Under the pieces are notes generated by a model, which saw only the letters and a list, made by a program, of their open reading frames with translations, made no database searches and had not been told where the DNA came from. 64,000 bases of DNA, taken from Maritalea porphyrae. GTDB lineage: Bacteria > Pseudomonadota > Alphaproteobacteria > Rhizobiales > Devosiaceae. Shown here in pieces: positions 50,453 through 57,922 of this stretch (position 1 is its first letter; each line of letters begins with the position of its first letter). The translations under genes were made by a program, and so were the position numbers. The stretch spans positions 124,001 to 188,000 of the forward strand of contig NZ_JAPWGX010000001.1 in NCBI RefSeq assembly GCF_027213965.1, given 5' to 3'.

Positions 50453-50477
50453 AAAAAGACCCGCCATTTCTGACGGG
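50453..50477 (-). terminator. Intrinsic terminator of the candidate small RNA
   Basis: The minus strand reads CCCGTCA-GAAA-TGGCGGG, a seven-pair stem with a GAAA loop, followed by TCTTTTTATT. There is no T-run on the other strand, so it is not the cI terminator. Confidence 0.75.
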
Positions 50478-50587
50478 CCTCGCGAAATGAATATCGTGAA
50501 AGACGGGGCCTGCTTTATCAACCCCGCATAACGCTCCAAAACAATTTTTGTGCTACGGCCAGCAGAATATCACCGTGTCACTTCCAC
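50453..50587 (-). ncRNA. Candidate small RNA convergent with cI
   Basis: A strong minus-strand promoter (50594-50622) would start a transcript near 50587, and an intrinsic terminator stops it near 50453, giving about 135 nucleotides with no substantial reading frame. It contains an internal hairpin (GCGGGG and CCCCGTC). It ends nine bases after the cI stop, so it meets cI transcription head-on. This is inferred from the signals only. Confidence 0.5.
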
Positions 50588-50593
50588 GCGCCC

Positions 50594-50622
50594 TTTATAC
50601 ACAGGGATAGCGCATCTGTAAA
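50594..50622 (-). promoter_or_regulatory. Promoter of the candidate small RNA
   Basis: On the minus strand TTTACA (50617-50622) and TATAAA (50594-50599) have 17-base spacing, close to the sigma-70 consensus. It starts back-to-back with the rightward early promoter. Confidence 0.65.
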
Positions 50623-50651
50623 TATTTTTATGCGTTCATGCATTTTTGTGC

Positions 50652-50680
50652 TTGCATAATTATTCGTATGCGCATATATT
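50652..50680 (+). promoter_or_regulatory. Rightward early promoter (PL-like) with operator
   Basis: TTGCAT (50652-50657) and TATATT (50675-50680) have 17-base spacing and lead to 50705 with AAAGGAG. The spacer holds CGTATGCGCATA, matching the leftward promoter at 49717-49744. Upstream TATGCG and ATGCAT half-sites at about 50628-50642 may add repressor binding. Confidence 0.8.
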
Positions 50681-50704
50681 GTTCCTAACAAAGGAGCAAT
50701 TCAG

Positions 50705-50977
50705 ATGACAACAGCACTCGAAACAGCCTTCGCCAAAATGGAAGCCGCATGGGCGTTCAAAGCAACGCTAGACCAGTGCTGCGAAGCTGACGTTATTTAC
50801 ACAAATGCAAAAATCCTTGCAGAAACAAACAAGCCAAGCGCAGGCAGCTTTGACCAGCTAGCCTTCAACATTCAAAGCGGCAAAACAGCCCGCTACGCAA
50901 AGGCTTGCAAAGCGATGGTTAAACGCCGCGCTGAGATTTTCAACCAACTCAAATCATCAAAAGCGGAGGCTGCATAA
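50705..50977 (+). CDS. First gene of the rightward early operon, hypothetical
   Basis: The 90-residue Ala/Lys-rich helical protein (FAKMEAAWAFKATLDQCCEA) has a very good RBS (AAAGGAG). It has the position of lambda N but no arginine-rich RNA-binding motif, so an antiterminator role is not supported. It overlaps the next gene by one base. Confidence 0.65.
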   Translation: MTTALETAFAKMEAAWAFKATLDQCCEADVIYTNAKILAETNKPSAGSFDQLAFNIQSGKTARYAKACKAMVKRRAEIFNQLKSSKAEAA

Positions 50978-51168
50978 TGTCGCCAACTGCAATCAAGGCG
51001 GCTTGCGATCCGGTTATCGGGTGTGCGGTTCAGTCGCTAATCGAAACATCAAAAATCGGGTCGGCGGTTGCTGATCAGATCGTTCAAGAACGCCAGAGCG
51101 GCAATTATTTTGCAGCAATGGAAATTGCAAGCGCGTTCGATATGGCGCGGAAAGAAGGTGCGAAATGA
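50977..51168 (+). CDS. Hypothetical early protein
   Basis: The 63-residue protein (IKAACDPVIGCAVQSLIETS) is helical and unrecognised. It starts on the last base of the previous stop and overlaps the next gene by four bases. Confidence 0.6.
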   Translation: MSPTAIKAACDPVIGCAVQSLIETSKIGSAVADQIVQERQSGNYFAAMEIASAFDMARKEGAK

Positions 51169-51443
51169 ACATTGTCACATACCAAAGTCAAAACGCGCCT
51201 GACGGATTTCAGTGGGTCGCGAAATGGCAGGTCACGAAAATTGTAAAGAACAAAAACCCCGAATTTGACGAAACGCATACACGCGATGGGTTCTTGCCTA
51301 TTTGGTTCCACGATCAATCCGAACAAGGCGCGATTGATAAGGCGCAAGCATGGTGGGCAACAGGTGAAGAAAACCGCGTTGCAAAGCTTGAAGCAAGAAA
51401 AGAAGCCGCCGAAAAACGGGCGCGGAAAGAAGGTGGCAAGTGA
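51165..51443 (+). CDS. Hypothetical early protein
   Basis: The 92-residue protein has a beta-rich N-terminal part (GFQWVAKWQVTKIVKNKNPE) and a charged C-terminal helix. No family is recognised. Its start overlaps the previous stop. Confidence 0.6.
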   Translation: MNIVTYQSQNAPDGFQWVAKWQVTKIVKNKNPEFDETHTRDGFLPIWFHDQSEQGAIDKAQAWWATGEENRVAKLEARKEAAEKRARKEGGK

Positions 51444-51538
51444 CCATTCTCAACACCCTATTAGCATCAGCATTTGTATTCACGGTTTCATTTATAGCGC
51501 CTGTAATTTGGGCAAGCCAGTATTTGGAGGTGGTGTAA
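51440..51538 (+). CDS. Tiny 32-residue membrane peptide
   Basis: A GTG start at 51440 overlaps the previous stop (GTGA), and the TAA overlaps the next ATG (TAATG). The peptide (MTILNTLLASAFVFTVSFIA and onward) is one hydrophobic helix. Coupling at both ends supports expression. Confidence 0.5.
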   Translation: MTILNTLLASAFVFTVSFIAPVIWASQYLEVV

Positions 51539-51846
51539 TGGCTGAGAAATTCACAAAAGGGCCGTGGAAGGCTTTGACCAACGGGAACGCATACAATTCA
51601 GAGACGGTGGCGACGTTCAAGGACGCCGCAGACGGTTGGATTTGTTCAGTTTATGACGATTGCGACACCTGTGCTTTGCCTGACGATGCCAACGCCAATC
51701 TAATTGCAGCCGCGCCAGAACTGTATGAGGCGTTGAATAAGCTGCTTGCAGTAGCGGAAATGACCACTTTTTCGGACAGCTATCCGGCTGAATGTGAGTT
51801 CGCCAATGAGGCTCTAAAACGCGCAAGAGGTGAACAACATGGCTAA
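51538..51846 (+). CDS. Hypothetical phage protein
   Basis: The 102-residue protein starts MAEKFTKGPWKAL and has ANANLIAAAPELYEALNKLL, a pattern widespread in phages without known function. ATG 51538 is chosen because GGAGG precedes it; the longer frame runs through two upstream genes. Confidence 0.7.
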   Translation: MAEKFTKGPWKALTNGNAYNSETVATFKDAADGWICSVYDDCDTCALPDDANANLIAAAPELYEALNKLLAVAEMTTFSDSYPAECEFANEALKRARGEQHG

Positions 51847-52066
51847 ACCAAACACACACGTTGATTTTCGCAACCTGTATTTCGCCCGCGTTGGCAACCT
51901 CTACATTCACCAATCTCTTGAGTGTTTAACGCCTACCAAAGCATGGGCATGGACGCCAGATAGCCAGCAATGGGCAAGAGCAAAGCACAAGTCTGATCTG
52001 GTGGCACAAGCCAAGCCAGTGCGGATATTGAACGTAAAACTAAAGCATGGACAGGTGGGAATATGA
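51839..52066 (+). CDS. Hypothetical early protein
   Basis: The 75-residue protein (THVDFRNLYFARVGNLYIHQ) is beta-rich and basic. ATG 51839 has AGAGG eight bases upstream. It is not recognised. Confidence 0.6.
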   Translation: MAKPNTHVDFRNLYFARVGNLYIHQSLECLTPTKAWAWTPDSQQWARAKHKSDLVAQAKPVRILNVKLKHGQVGI

Positions 52067-52371
52067 AGGATTTCGAATGGTGGCGCAGGTCAGTAAATGG
52101 CGAAAAACTCCCTTTGCACGAAAGCCCCGCCGAATGTGGATATTACAAAATGCGCGACAGGCGCGGATTGAACGCAGACTTAGCGCCAGCCAAGCGACCG
52201 TTTATCGCTGTTGCAATTTGGCGCGGTGAAGATGGGGAACTGCAAGCCGAGCGCGCAGGAACGCCAATTAACGTCGAATACATTTGGCCCCACTGCGCAC
52301 GATACCCGATTTCATACGAAGATTATGCCTATTGGCACAAACACGAAAAATGGCCGGAGAAAGCAGCATGA
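52063..52371 (+). CDS. Hypothetical early protein
   Basis: The 102-residue protein is rich in aromatic residues (MKDFEWWRRSVNGEKLPLHE, then YPISYEDYAYWHKH). It overlaps both neighbours by four bases. No family is recognised. Confidence 0.6.
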   Translation: MKDFEWWRRSVNGEKLPLHESPAECGYYKMRDRRGLNADLAPAKRPFIAVAIWRGEDGELQAERAGTPINVEYIWPHCARYPISYEDYAYWHKHEKWPEKAA

Positions 52372-53189
52372 CACAAAACAACGTCGTTAAGATACAACCA
52401 AAGCGCAGCTTAATTGAAACAATGTCAGCGCAGTATCAAATGGATGCCACCATGTTTCAAAGCACGGTTCGGGCAACTTGCTTACCACCAAAATCCAGCA
52501 ATGAGGAATTTGCGGCGTTTTTAATGGTGGCCAATGAATACGGCTTGAACCCAATCACCCGCGAAATATACGCGTTCCCAAAAAAAGGCGGCGGCATCCA
52601 ACCTATCGTTGGGATTGATGGATGGATGAATCTGATCAATTCACACCCGCAAATGGACGGCATGGAGTTTGTTGACGAGCTAAACGAGAAGGGCAAAATG
52701 GTTTCTGTGACGTGTCGGATTTTCCGCAAGGACCGCAAGACGCACACAGAAGTTACCGAATACATGGATGAATGCCATCGCCCAACGGAACCTTGGCAAA
52801 AATGGCCAAAACGTATGTTGCGCCATAAAGCCGCTATTCAGTGCGCACGTTACGCGTTTGGCTTCGCTGGCATAATCGATCCAGAAGAAGCCGAACGCTC
52901 ACCAGAAGTCGTTACAGGCGAATTAGTGGCGCCACCGCCACCAGTTGACGCGACTATTGTGGAAGACGCACCAGAACCACAAAGTGAAAGCAGCGAATTC
53001 GAAATATTCTTGAGCAACGCCAATGACGAATTTGCAGTGGCGGATGACCAAGAAACACTGACCGAAATCTGGAACGACAATTACGAACCACGCTTTGAAG
53101 ATTTGTCGAAAGACGAACAAGAACAGTTGACCGGATTGTATTCCGATCATTGCGCAAGGGTTGGGGTTGAAGATGGCCAGCAAGAATAA
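52368..53189 (+). CDS. recT: RecT-family single-strand annealing protein
   Basis: The 273-residue protein has the RecT core: CLPPKSSNEEFAAFLMVANEYGLNP near residue 36, with YAFPKKGGGIQPIVGIDGWM near residue 68, and KRMLRHKAAIQCARYAFGFAG near residue 147. It anneals complementary single strands in phage recombination. ATG 52368 overlaps the previous stop and has GGAG. No paired exonuclease is recognised. Confidence 0.88.
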   Translation: MTQNNVVKIQPKRSLIETMSAQYQMDATMFQSTVRATCLPPKSSNEEFAAFLMVANEYGLNPITREIYAFPKKGGGIQPIVGIDGWMNLINSHPQMDGMEFVDELNEKGKMVSVTCRIFRKDRKTHTEVTEYMDECHRPTEPWQKWPKRMLRHKAAIQCARYAFGFAGIIDPEEAERSPEVVTGELVAPPPPVDATIVEDAPEPQSESSEFEIFLSNANDEFAVADDQETLTEIWNDNYEPRFEDLSKDEQEQLTGLYSDHCARVGVEDGQQE

Positions 53190-53607
53190 AATTCAGTTTC
53201 GGCGACATGGGGATGCACTAATTCCCGCCTCTATTGATGATGCGGTTTTGTTGCGTGATGACTATGCAGAAGGGGCGCTATTAGACGCGGCTCTAACGCA
53301 CCCACGATCCACAAAGCGCAATGCTCATTATTGGGCGGGACTGACAACGGCGGTCAAAAACTTTGATGACGATTTAGCGCGGAAATACCCAAAGAAGGAA
53401 AACCTTCACCGCGCATTGCTCACCTATCTTGGCCACACAACAACCACTTGGCAATTCGATGGGACGCCGCGAATTGAAGCCGATAGCACCGCATTTGACA
53501 ACATGAAAACCGCCGATTTTGAGCGTTACTTGGAAAGCGCAAAAGCGCAACTCACGATATGGCTTGGCTATGACCCTTGGGCGTATGTCAGCGAAATAGC
53601 AGCATAG
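53173..53607 (+). CDS. Phage protein next to recT, DUF1367-like
   Basis: The 144-residue protein starts MASKNKIQFRRHGDALIPAS and has a RNAHYWAGLTTAVKNF segment. The layout resembles DUF1367-type phage early proteins. It overlaps recT by 17 bases and may act with it; there is no catalytic motif. Confidence 0.5.
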   Translation: MASKNKIQFRRHGDALIPASIDDAVLLRDDYAEGALLDAALTHPRSTKRNAHYWAGLTTAVKNFDDDLARKYPKKENLHRALLTYLGHTTTTWQFDGTPRIEADSTAFDNMKTADFERYLESAKAQLTIWLGYDPWAYVSEIAA

Positions 53608-53619
53608 GGGAATAGAGGT

Positions 53620-53862
53620 ATGACAGGAAACAAGCCGAAAGCTAATAACCGTCCGTCCGGGTGGTGGGCTATTGCAATCGCCCATCTTGTTTTCATGCTG
53701 TTCGGGGTCTTCCTTTTTGTTGCACCTATCGTGGCATTTGCGTGGTGGGCGTTTACTCATGAACCTGTTTTTCCTGACTGGTGGGTAGGTGTTGTTATGG
53801 CAGCACTTGGCCTAGTCATGCAGGGCATCGCACCGCCACTCCCAACCAATAAAAGCCAATAG
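53620..53862 (+). CDS. Small membrane protein
   Basis: The 80-residue protein has two membrane helices (IAIAHLVFMLFGVFLFVAPI and VGVVMAALGLVMQGIA). The upstream AGGGGAATAGA is nearly repeated before the next gene. The function is unknown. Confidence 0.6.
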   Translation: MTGNKPKANNRPSGWWAIAIAHLVFMLFGVFLFVAPIVAFAWWAFTHEPVFPDWWVGVVMAALGLVMQGIAPPLPTNKSQ

Positions 53863-53879
53863 CACCAAGGGGAATAGAC

Positions 53880-54041
53880 ATGGGCGAACGCGATTTTAAA
53901 AGAAATGACGAAGTTCGATGGGTTCGAAATGATGAAGATATGCGCGGACGGGTTACCAAGGTTGAAGGAGGCCACGTCTGGGTCTTATGGCGCAGGGGTG
54001 GCTTGATGAAAGAAGACCCGCGCAACTTGGAAAGGGTTTAG
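53880..54041 (+). CDS. Small 53-residue protein
   Basis: The gene starts MGERDFKRNDEVRWVRND and has GRVTKVEGGHVWVLWRRGG, resembling a small SH3-like beta-barrel. AAGGGG lies seven bases before the ATG. A 20-codon frame at 54044-54106 just after it is doubtful. Confidence 0.6.
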   Translation: MGERDFKRNDEVRWVRNDEDMRGRVTKVEGGHVWVLWRRGGLMKEDPRNLERV

Positions 54042-54099
54042 CAATGAACGCCCCCATCATCTCCACTAGCTACACCAATGCGGCGAAAGGCGGGACAGC

Positions 54100-54276
54100 A
54101 TGTTAGCACGAATTTGGCAATGGCTTTTCCATGCTTGTAGGCATGAATGGGCAGACTTCAAAAGAATGCAAGTGATGGAACCTAACTCTAGTCCTAGTGA
54201 TCTGCCAACTGCTCAAATATTTGTTTTGCGCTGCCAAAAGTGCGGTGAAATCAAGCATAAGAGGATTTCATATTGA
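54100..54276 (+). CDS. Small zinc-finger-like protein
   Basis: The 58-residue protein has HACRHEWADF near residue 11 and LRCQKCGEIKHKR near residue 43, giving Cys/His ligands for one zinc. A similar small protein lies at 56683-56862. Its stop overlaps the TTG start of the HNH gene. Confidence 0.6.
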   Translation: MLARIWQWLFHACRHEWADFKRMQVMEPNSSPSDLPTAQIFVLRCQKCGEIKHKRISY

Positions 54277-54668
54277 CCAAACTCGCAAACCCCATAGGCC
54301 GCTCAACAGATGAATGGTTCGGTGCGACAGCCGATACCAAAGCGCCGCCGCGTGTTGAATTGCGGGTGTTCGAGCGCTACGGCGGCATTTGCTACCTATC
54401 TGGCATTAAGATTTTGCCGGGCATGAAATGGGAGCTTGAACATATCAAAGCCCTTTGCAACGGCGGAGAAAATCGTGAAAGCAACTTAGCCCCTGCCCTT
54501 GTCAAAGCACACAAAGCGAAAACCGCTCAAGACCGCAAAGAAAAAGCCAAGTCTGATCGCATTCGCAAAAAGCATTTAGGCATTACCAAGCCAAAGCAGA
54601 AAATTCGCAGCCGTGGGTTTAGCCCCTCACCTGACAACACAAGATATTTAGACGAGGACAGAACATGA
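54273..54668 (+). CDS. HNH endonuclease-like protein
   Basis: The 131-residue protein has an HNH-type core (GGICYLSGIKILPGMKWELE, then HIKALCNGGENRESNLAPAL at residues 38-76) and a basic tail. The start is TTG 54273 with GAGG eight bases before it. The usual first Cys pair is incomplete (one Cys), so zinc binding is uncertain. Confidence 0.7.
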   Translation: MTKLANPIGRSTDEWFGATADTKAPPRVELRVFERYGGICYLSGIKILPGMKWELEHIKALCNGGENRESNLAPALVKAHKAKTAQDRKEKAKSDRIRKKHLGITKPKQKIRSRGFSPSPDNTRYLDEDRT

Positions 54669-54850
54669 GAACTGTGGAACTCGAAATCGAGATGAAAGAC
54701 GAAGAGGAAGCGCGGCAGCTATCGGGAAGCCTCATGAATGGCGAAAACTGGGTTGGCCGCAAGAACGGCAAGTCGGTTCTGTTCATTTCATGCCCCGCAG
54801 ATGAAATCATGAAATTGGGTTATGAACTGCACTACGGGCTTGATTACTAG
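54665..54850 (+). CDS. Hypothetical early protein
   Basis: The 61-residue alpha/beta protein (TVELEIEMKDEEEARQLSGS, then LFISCPADEIMKLG) is not recognised. It overlaps the HNH gene by four bases. Confidence 0.55.
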   Translation: MRTVELEIEMKDEEEARQLSGSLMNGENWVGRKNGKSVLFISCPADEIMKLGYELHYGLDY

Positions 54851-54890
54851 TCGCCCCCCTCACAGCCAAGCAGATAGATAGGACAGGATA

Positions 54891-55166
54891 ATGAAGCGAG
54901 ATAAGTACGAAGAATTTAAGAATTTCTTGCACAACGAACTCGGAATTTCTAAAGGCGATATTCGCCAGTGGGTCCGCGAGGCTGTCCGAGAAGAAGTTCA
55001 AAACCTTATAAAACAACATGATGGACAGTTTTCCATTGATGCTATCGCTCGACGCGAAGTTTCATCGATGCTGAATGACAAGTTTGGCGGGAAGCATAAA
55101 CTTCGCGATGCAACAGCAAAAGAATTGGCAACTCAACTTGTTGTTTCAGTTAAGGAAGCAACATGA
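54891..55166 (+). CDS. Hypothetical early protein
   Basis: The 91-residue helical protein (KYEEFKNFLHNELGISKGDI, then IRQWVREAVREEVQNLI) has no recognised family. It overlaps the next gene by four bases. Confidence 0.58.
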   Translation: MKRDKYEEFKNFLHNELGISKGDIRQWVREAVREEVQNLIKQHDGQFSIDAIARREVSSMLNDKFGGKHKLRDATAKELATQLVVSVKEAT

Positions 55167-55693
55167 CCATTAAACCAGAAACCCCTTACGGATTTTGCCC
55201 TGTGTGCGGTGCCGCTGGCCGTATGCGTGAGCGCCGCCCTTTCGGGAATGATGAATGTGAGAACGGGCATACTTACCCTAGCGCAAAAAGTCTATCCCAT
55301 AAACCACACACCCCACCCCAACCTGACATTGAAGATGCAATGGACGCACTTACCACGCATGAACGATACGGTTGTTCCGAGGCGGGTTGCCAGCTTCTAA
55401 AAGACTTGTGCGACGTGAGCTATGATAGCGTCGACGCATCACTGGATTTGATCCGCAAATTTGAACAAGCCACCCACGATAAAGCCCATGAAGCTGGTGT
55501 AGCGCAGGGAAGGAAGGGCACTGTGCTTGGTCTGACCGAGCGCGAATGGCTCTTGTCTGAAAAGACAACGCTAACAGCACTAATTGAAGACACTCCAGAT
55601 AGCGATGTTTTTGGTGGAATGAGCCTCAAATCACGCCTTGAACAAGTCGAAGAAGAATTGGCAGCACTACCACCACAAGGGGGTAAGAAATGA
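55163..55693 (+). CDS. Zinc-ribbon phage protein
   Basis: The 176-residue protein begins with a zinc ribbon (YGFCPVCGAAGRMRERR, then ECENGHTYPS in the first 40 residues) as in several phage early proteins. A helical part and a coiled coil near the end follow. The role is unknown. Confidence 0.65.
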   Translation: MTIKPETPYGFCPVCGAAGRMRERRPFGNDECENGHTYPSAKSLSHKPHTPPQPDIEDAMDALTTHERYGCSEAGCQLLKDLCDVSYDSVDASLDLIRKFEQATHDKAHEAGVAQGRKGTVLGLTEREWLLSEKTTLTALIEDTPDSDVFGGMSLKSRLEQVEEELAALPPQGGKK

Positions 55694-55749
55694 AGGCTTG
55701 CATTGAAGTCCCTATCACATGGTTTAAAGGCGAGGGATTGGACAAATGA
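55690..55749 (+). CDS. Tiny 19-residue peptide
   Basis: MKACIEVPITWFKGEGLDK starts in an ATGA overlap with the previous stop and ends in an ATGA overlap with the next start. GGGGG lies six bases upstream. It may be a coupling peptide rather than a functional protein. Confidence 0.4.
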   Translation: MKACIEVPITWFKGEGLDK

Positions 55750-56258
55750 GTGATAAACTAACACAAACCCGCCTTAAAGAACTCCTTCATTACTGCACCG
55801 ATACTGGAATTTTTAATAGGCGCGTAAGTTTAAGGGGTCATGCGAATGAAGGAGATGTTGCGGGTCACAAGGATAGGCGCGGGTATATTCGAATAACCAT
55901 CGATGATCGTAGGTATTTAGCGCATCGTCTGGCTTGGCTTTATGCCTATGGAGAAATGCCAAGCGCTTATCTCGACCACATAAACGGCATTCAAGACGAT
56001 AATAGGATTGAAAACCTGCGAGAGGCGACGGTATTTGAGAACGCAAGGAACACGAGGCTCAGAAAGAATAACACTTCAGGCTTCAAAGGTGTGTATTTAG
56101 CGCGGGATAAGAGGATGTGGTGTGCGGGCATCAAAATTTGCGGCAAGAAAGTGCATCTTGGTACCTTCAACACGCCAGAAGATGCGCACAAGGCATATTG
56201 CGATGCAGCCAGAAAGCATTTTGGAGAGTTTACAAACACAGGAGAGATTAGTGGCTAA
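55746..56258 (+). CDS. HNH-AP2 homing endonuclease-like protein, copy 2
   Basis: The 170-residue protein has an HNH core (AHRLAWLYAYGEMPSAYLDH, then DDNRIENLREATVFEN) and an AP2 domain (NNTSGFKGVYLARDKRMW, then VHLGTFNTPEDAHKAYC). It is similar throughout to the copy at 48799-49317 on the opposite arm. Confidence 0.85.
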   Translation: MSDKLTQTRLKELLHYCTDTGIFNRRVSLRGHANEGDVAGHKDRRGYIRITIDDRRYLAHRLAWLYAYGEMPSAYLDHINGIQDDNRIENLREATVFENARNTRLRKNNTSGFKGVYLARDKRMWCAGIKICGKKVHLGTFNTPEDAHKAYCDAARKHFGEFTNTGEISG

Positions 56259-56682
56259 AGCAACGAAAGAGCAACTAGAATGGGCTGAGAAAGTCCTAGC
56301 TGATCATATTTGTGTGAAAATCAGCAAGCCCAAATCCAGCGGTAGCGTTGCATTGAGAGCAGCGGCACACGCATCGAAAGACAAGAAAGCACAACTCCCA
56401 AAACGCGATGGACCATCACCAGCGATCAAAGCCCTTGCCACCGCCCTTGCAGAGCGTGAAGCGGATGGGTGGCGTACCGATATGGAAAATGCGCCAAGGG
56501 ATGGGGAGAGAATACTTCTTCTCGGTAAGACCATACACCCATGCATCGATATTGGTCATGTCTTTTGGACAGAGGCGTATTGGGAAAAAATGAATGGTGG
56601 TGGGTGGGTTTATTACGGCGCTGTGGCAGAGTGGGTCGCCTTCAAGCTTATCACCCTACCCCCTGCAAAGGAGACAGAATAG
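56251..56682 (+). CDS. Phage protein with DUF551-like end
   Basis: The 143-residue protein starts at GTG 56251 with AGGAG six bases upstream. The C-terminal half (TDMENAPRDGERILLLGKTI, then WVAFKLITLPP) resembles the small DUF551-type phage domain. An earlier in-frame start lies inside the nuclease gene and is rejected. Confidence 0.6.
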   Translation: MAKATKEQLEWAEKVLADHICVKISKPKSSGSVALRAAAHASKDKKAQLPKRDGPSPAIKALATALAEREADGWRTDMENAPRDGERILLLGKTIHPCIDIGHVFWTEAYWEKMNGGGWVYYGAVAEWVAFKLITLPPAKETE

Positions 56683-56862
56683 ATGTTCAACTTCATAAAG
56701 AGGCTGTTTGCGCCAAGATGTGAACATAGTTTCCCATCTTGGCTAAACGGGGTGCATCTCGAAGGCCGATTTCCCTACAACACTGCCATTATCCCGTACA
56801 AAGAATGCTTGTATTGCCGCAAACGCATCCCCCTCCCCCCTATGCATGAGAGGAAAGAATGA
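56683..56862 (+). CDS. Small zinc-finger-like protein
   Basis: The 59-residue protein has PRCEHSFPSW near residue 11 and KECLYCRKRIP near residue 40. It shares size and Cys/His layout with the protein at 54100-54276. Its stop overlaps the next start. Confidence 0.6.
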   Translation: MFNFIKRLFAPRCEHSFPSWLNGVHLEGRFPYNTAIIPYKECLYCRKRIPLPPMHERKE

Positions 56863-57110
56863 TGGGGCTGGTTTGGAACGATCAACATACGGATGTTGCA
56901 AAATCACTATCAGGCAAACGGCTTTATGCTTGTGATGCACCGGATTGCAATGTTCGGCGCGTCCCTTGGTCATCAAGATGGGTGTGGTACGGCTCATATA
57001 AGGACTTAGACGAAGACCCCGCCAGCATTCTTACATTTTGCAGTGAAGAATGCAGGGCCGCAGCTAAATTTGTTATGCAGACACAAGAGCTAAAAGCAAG
57101 AAATGGATAA
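56859..57110 (+). CDS. Small cysteine-rich protein
   Basis: The 83-residue protein has ACDAPDCNVRRV near residue 24 and TFCSEECRAAAKF near residue 62, likely one zinc site. The function is unknown. Confidence 0.6.
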   Translation: MMGLVWNDQHTDVAKSLSGKRLYACDAPDCNVRRVPWSSRWVWYGSYKDLDEDPASILTFCSEECRAAAKFVMQTQELKARNG

Positions 57111-57115
57111 ATCCA

Positions 57116-57397
57116 ATGACTGAACCAACACCCACGAAAGAACAGATAGAAGCGGCGAATGGGGTTTACTGCGACATGGTAACTGAGTGTTTTCCAGAAA
57201 CGGACCTAACTGAAGTGATAGCTGCCCTACTCGCCCAACGAGAACAAGCCGCGCGTAAAGAGGCTTTGAAAGAAGCTGAGAAAGTCGCCACGTCTCATTT
57301 GCTTATGCTTGCTCACAACGAACGAGAAAAAGGCTGGAACCGTGCAGCTCAATCAATAGGTCTAAAAATCAAAGCGCTTATAGACAAGGGGGAATGA
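57116..57397 (+). CDS. Hypothetical early protein
   Basis: The 93-residue protein has the pattern PTKEQIEAANGVYCDMVTEC, then AALLAQREQAARKEALKEAE, common in phage early regions. The role is unknown. Confidence 0.58.
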   Translation: MTEPTPTKEQIEAANGVYCDMVTECFPETDLTEVIAALLAQREQAARKEALKEAEKVATSHLLMLAHNEREKGWNRAAQSIGLKIKALIDKGE

Positions 57398-57594
57398 TGA
57401 ACCGAATGCGAGCGCCATATGCGGCCCTTAACAAAGGCAACATCAACCAAACCGTCAATGCTTTAGCCAAAACCAACAACAAACAAAAGAAAATCGCCGT
57501 CATGGATGCCTTATGGCTTTGCCTTCATGCAGACGATGGCGAGTTAGATCAAATTGAGGACTTTCTAAAATCGAAAGGCTACAGAAATGATTGA
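57394..57594 (+). CDS. Hypothetical early protein
   Basis: The 66-residue helical protein (KIAVMDALWLCLHADDGELD) is not recognised. It overlaps the excisionase-like gene by eight bases and the previous gene by four. Confidence 0.55.
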   Translation: MMNRMRAPYAALNKGNINQTVNALAKTNNKQKKIAVMDALWLCLHADDGELDQIEDFLKSKGYRND

Positions 57595-57922
57595 AACCTA
57601 CACCAAAGAGCAAGCGGCGGCGATGTTCAACATGCGGCCCAAAACATTCGCTGAACATGCGCGCAAACATGGGCTTTACGCAAAGGCCGGGCGCAAAGTA
57701 ATCTACTATCGATCACACTTGGAAAGGTTGCAGGAAAAATGGGACGCCTCAAAGTCTACAGACGCGGCCAAACTTGGTGGGTTGGCGGTACAATCAATGG
57801 ACAAAGAATTAGGGAAAGCACTGGCACGTCTATCCAAGCCATTGCAGAACAATACGCCACAAAGCGCGAACTTGACGCTCATAAGGTCAAAATCTATGGC
57901 GAAGAAAGCGTCATCACAATAG
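57587..57922 (+). CDS. Excisionase-like DNA-binding protein
   Basis: The first 50 of 111 residues form a winged-helix of excisionase/AlpA type (TKEQAAAMFNMRPKTFAEHA, then GRKVIYYRSHLERLQEKW). The gene runs 184 bases into the integrase gene in another frame, so its second half may not be a folded domain. It should direct excision together with integrase. Confidence 0.68.
   Translation: MIETYTKEQAAAMFNMRPKTFAEHARKHGLYAKAGRKVIYYRSHLERLQEKWDASKSTDAAKLGGLAVQSMDKELGKALARLSKPLQNNTPQSANLTLIRSKSMAKKASSQ

Noticed and set aside
50252-50539. Minus-strand open frame over the end of cI
   Set aside because: It is antisense to the conserved CI peptidase domain and starts at a TTG without RBS; the candidate small RNA is a better reading of signals there.
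54044-54106. A 20-codon frame between two small early genes
   Set aside because: It has no clear RBS and no likeness to a protein; the overlap with the next ATG may be chance.
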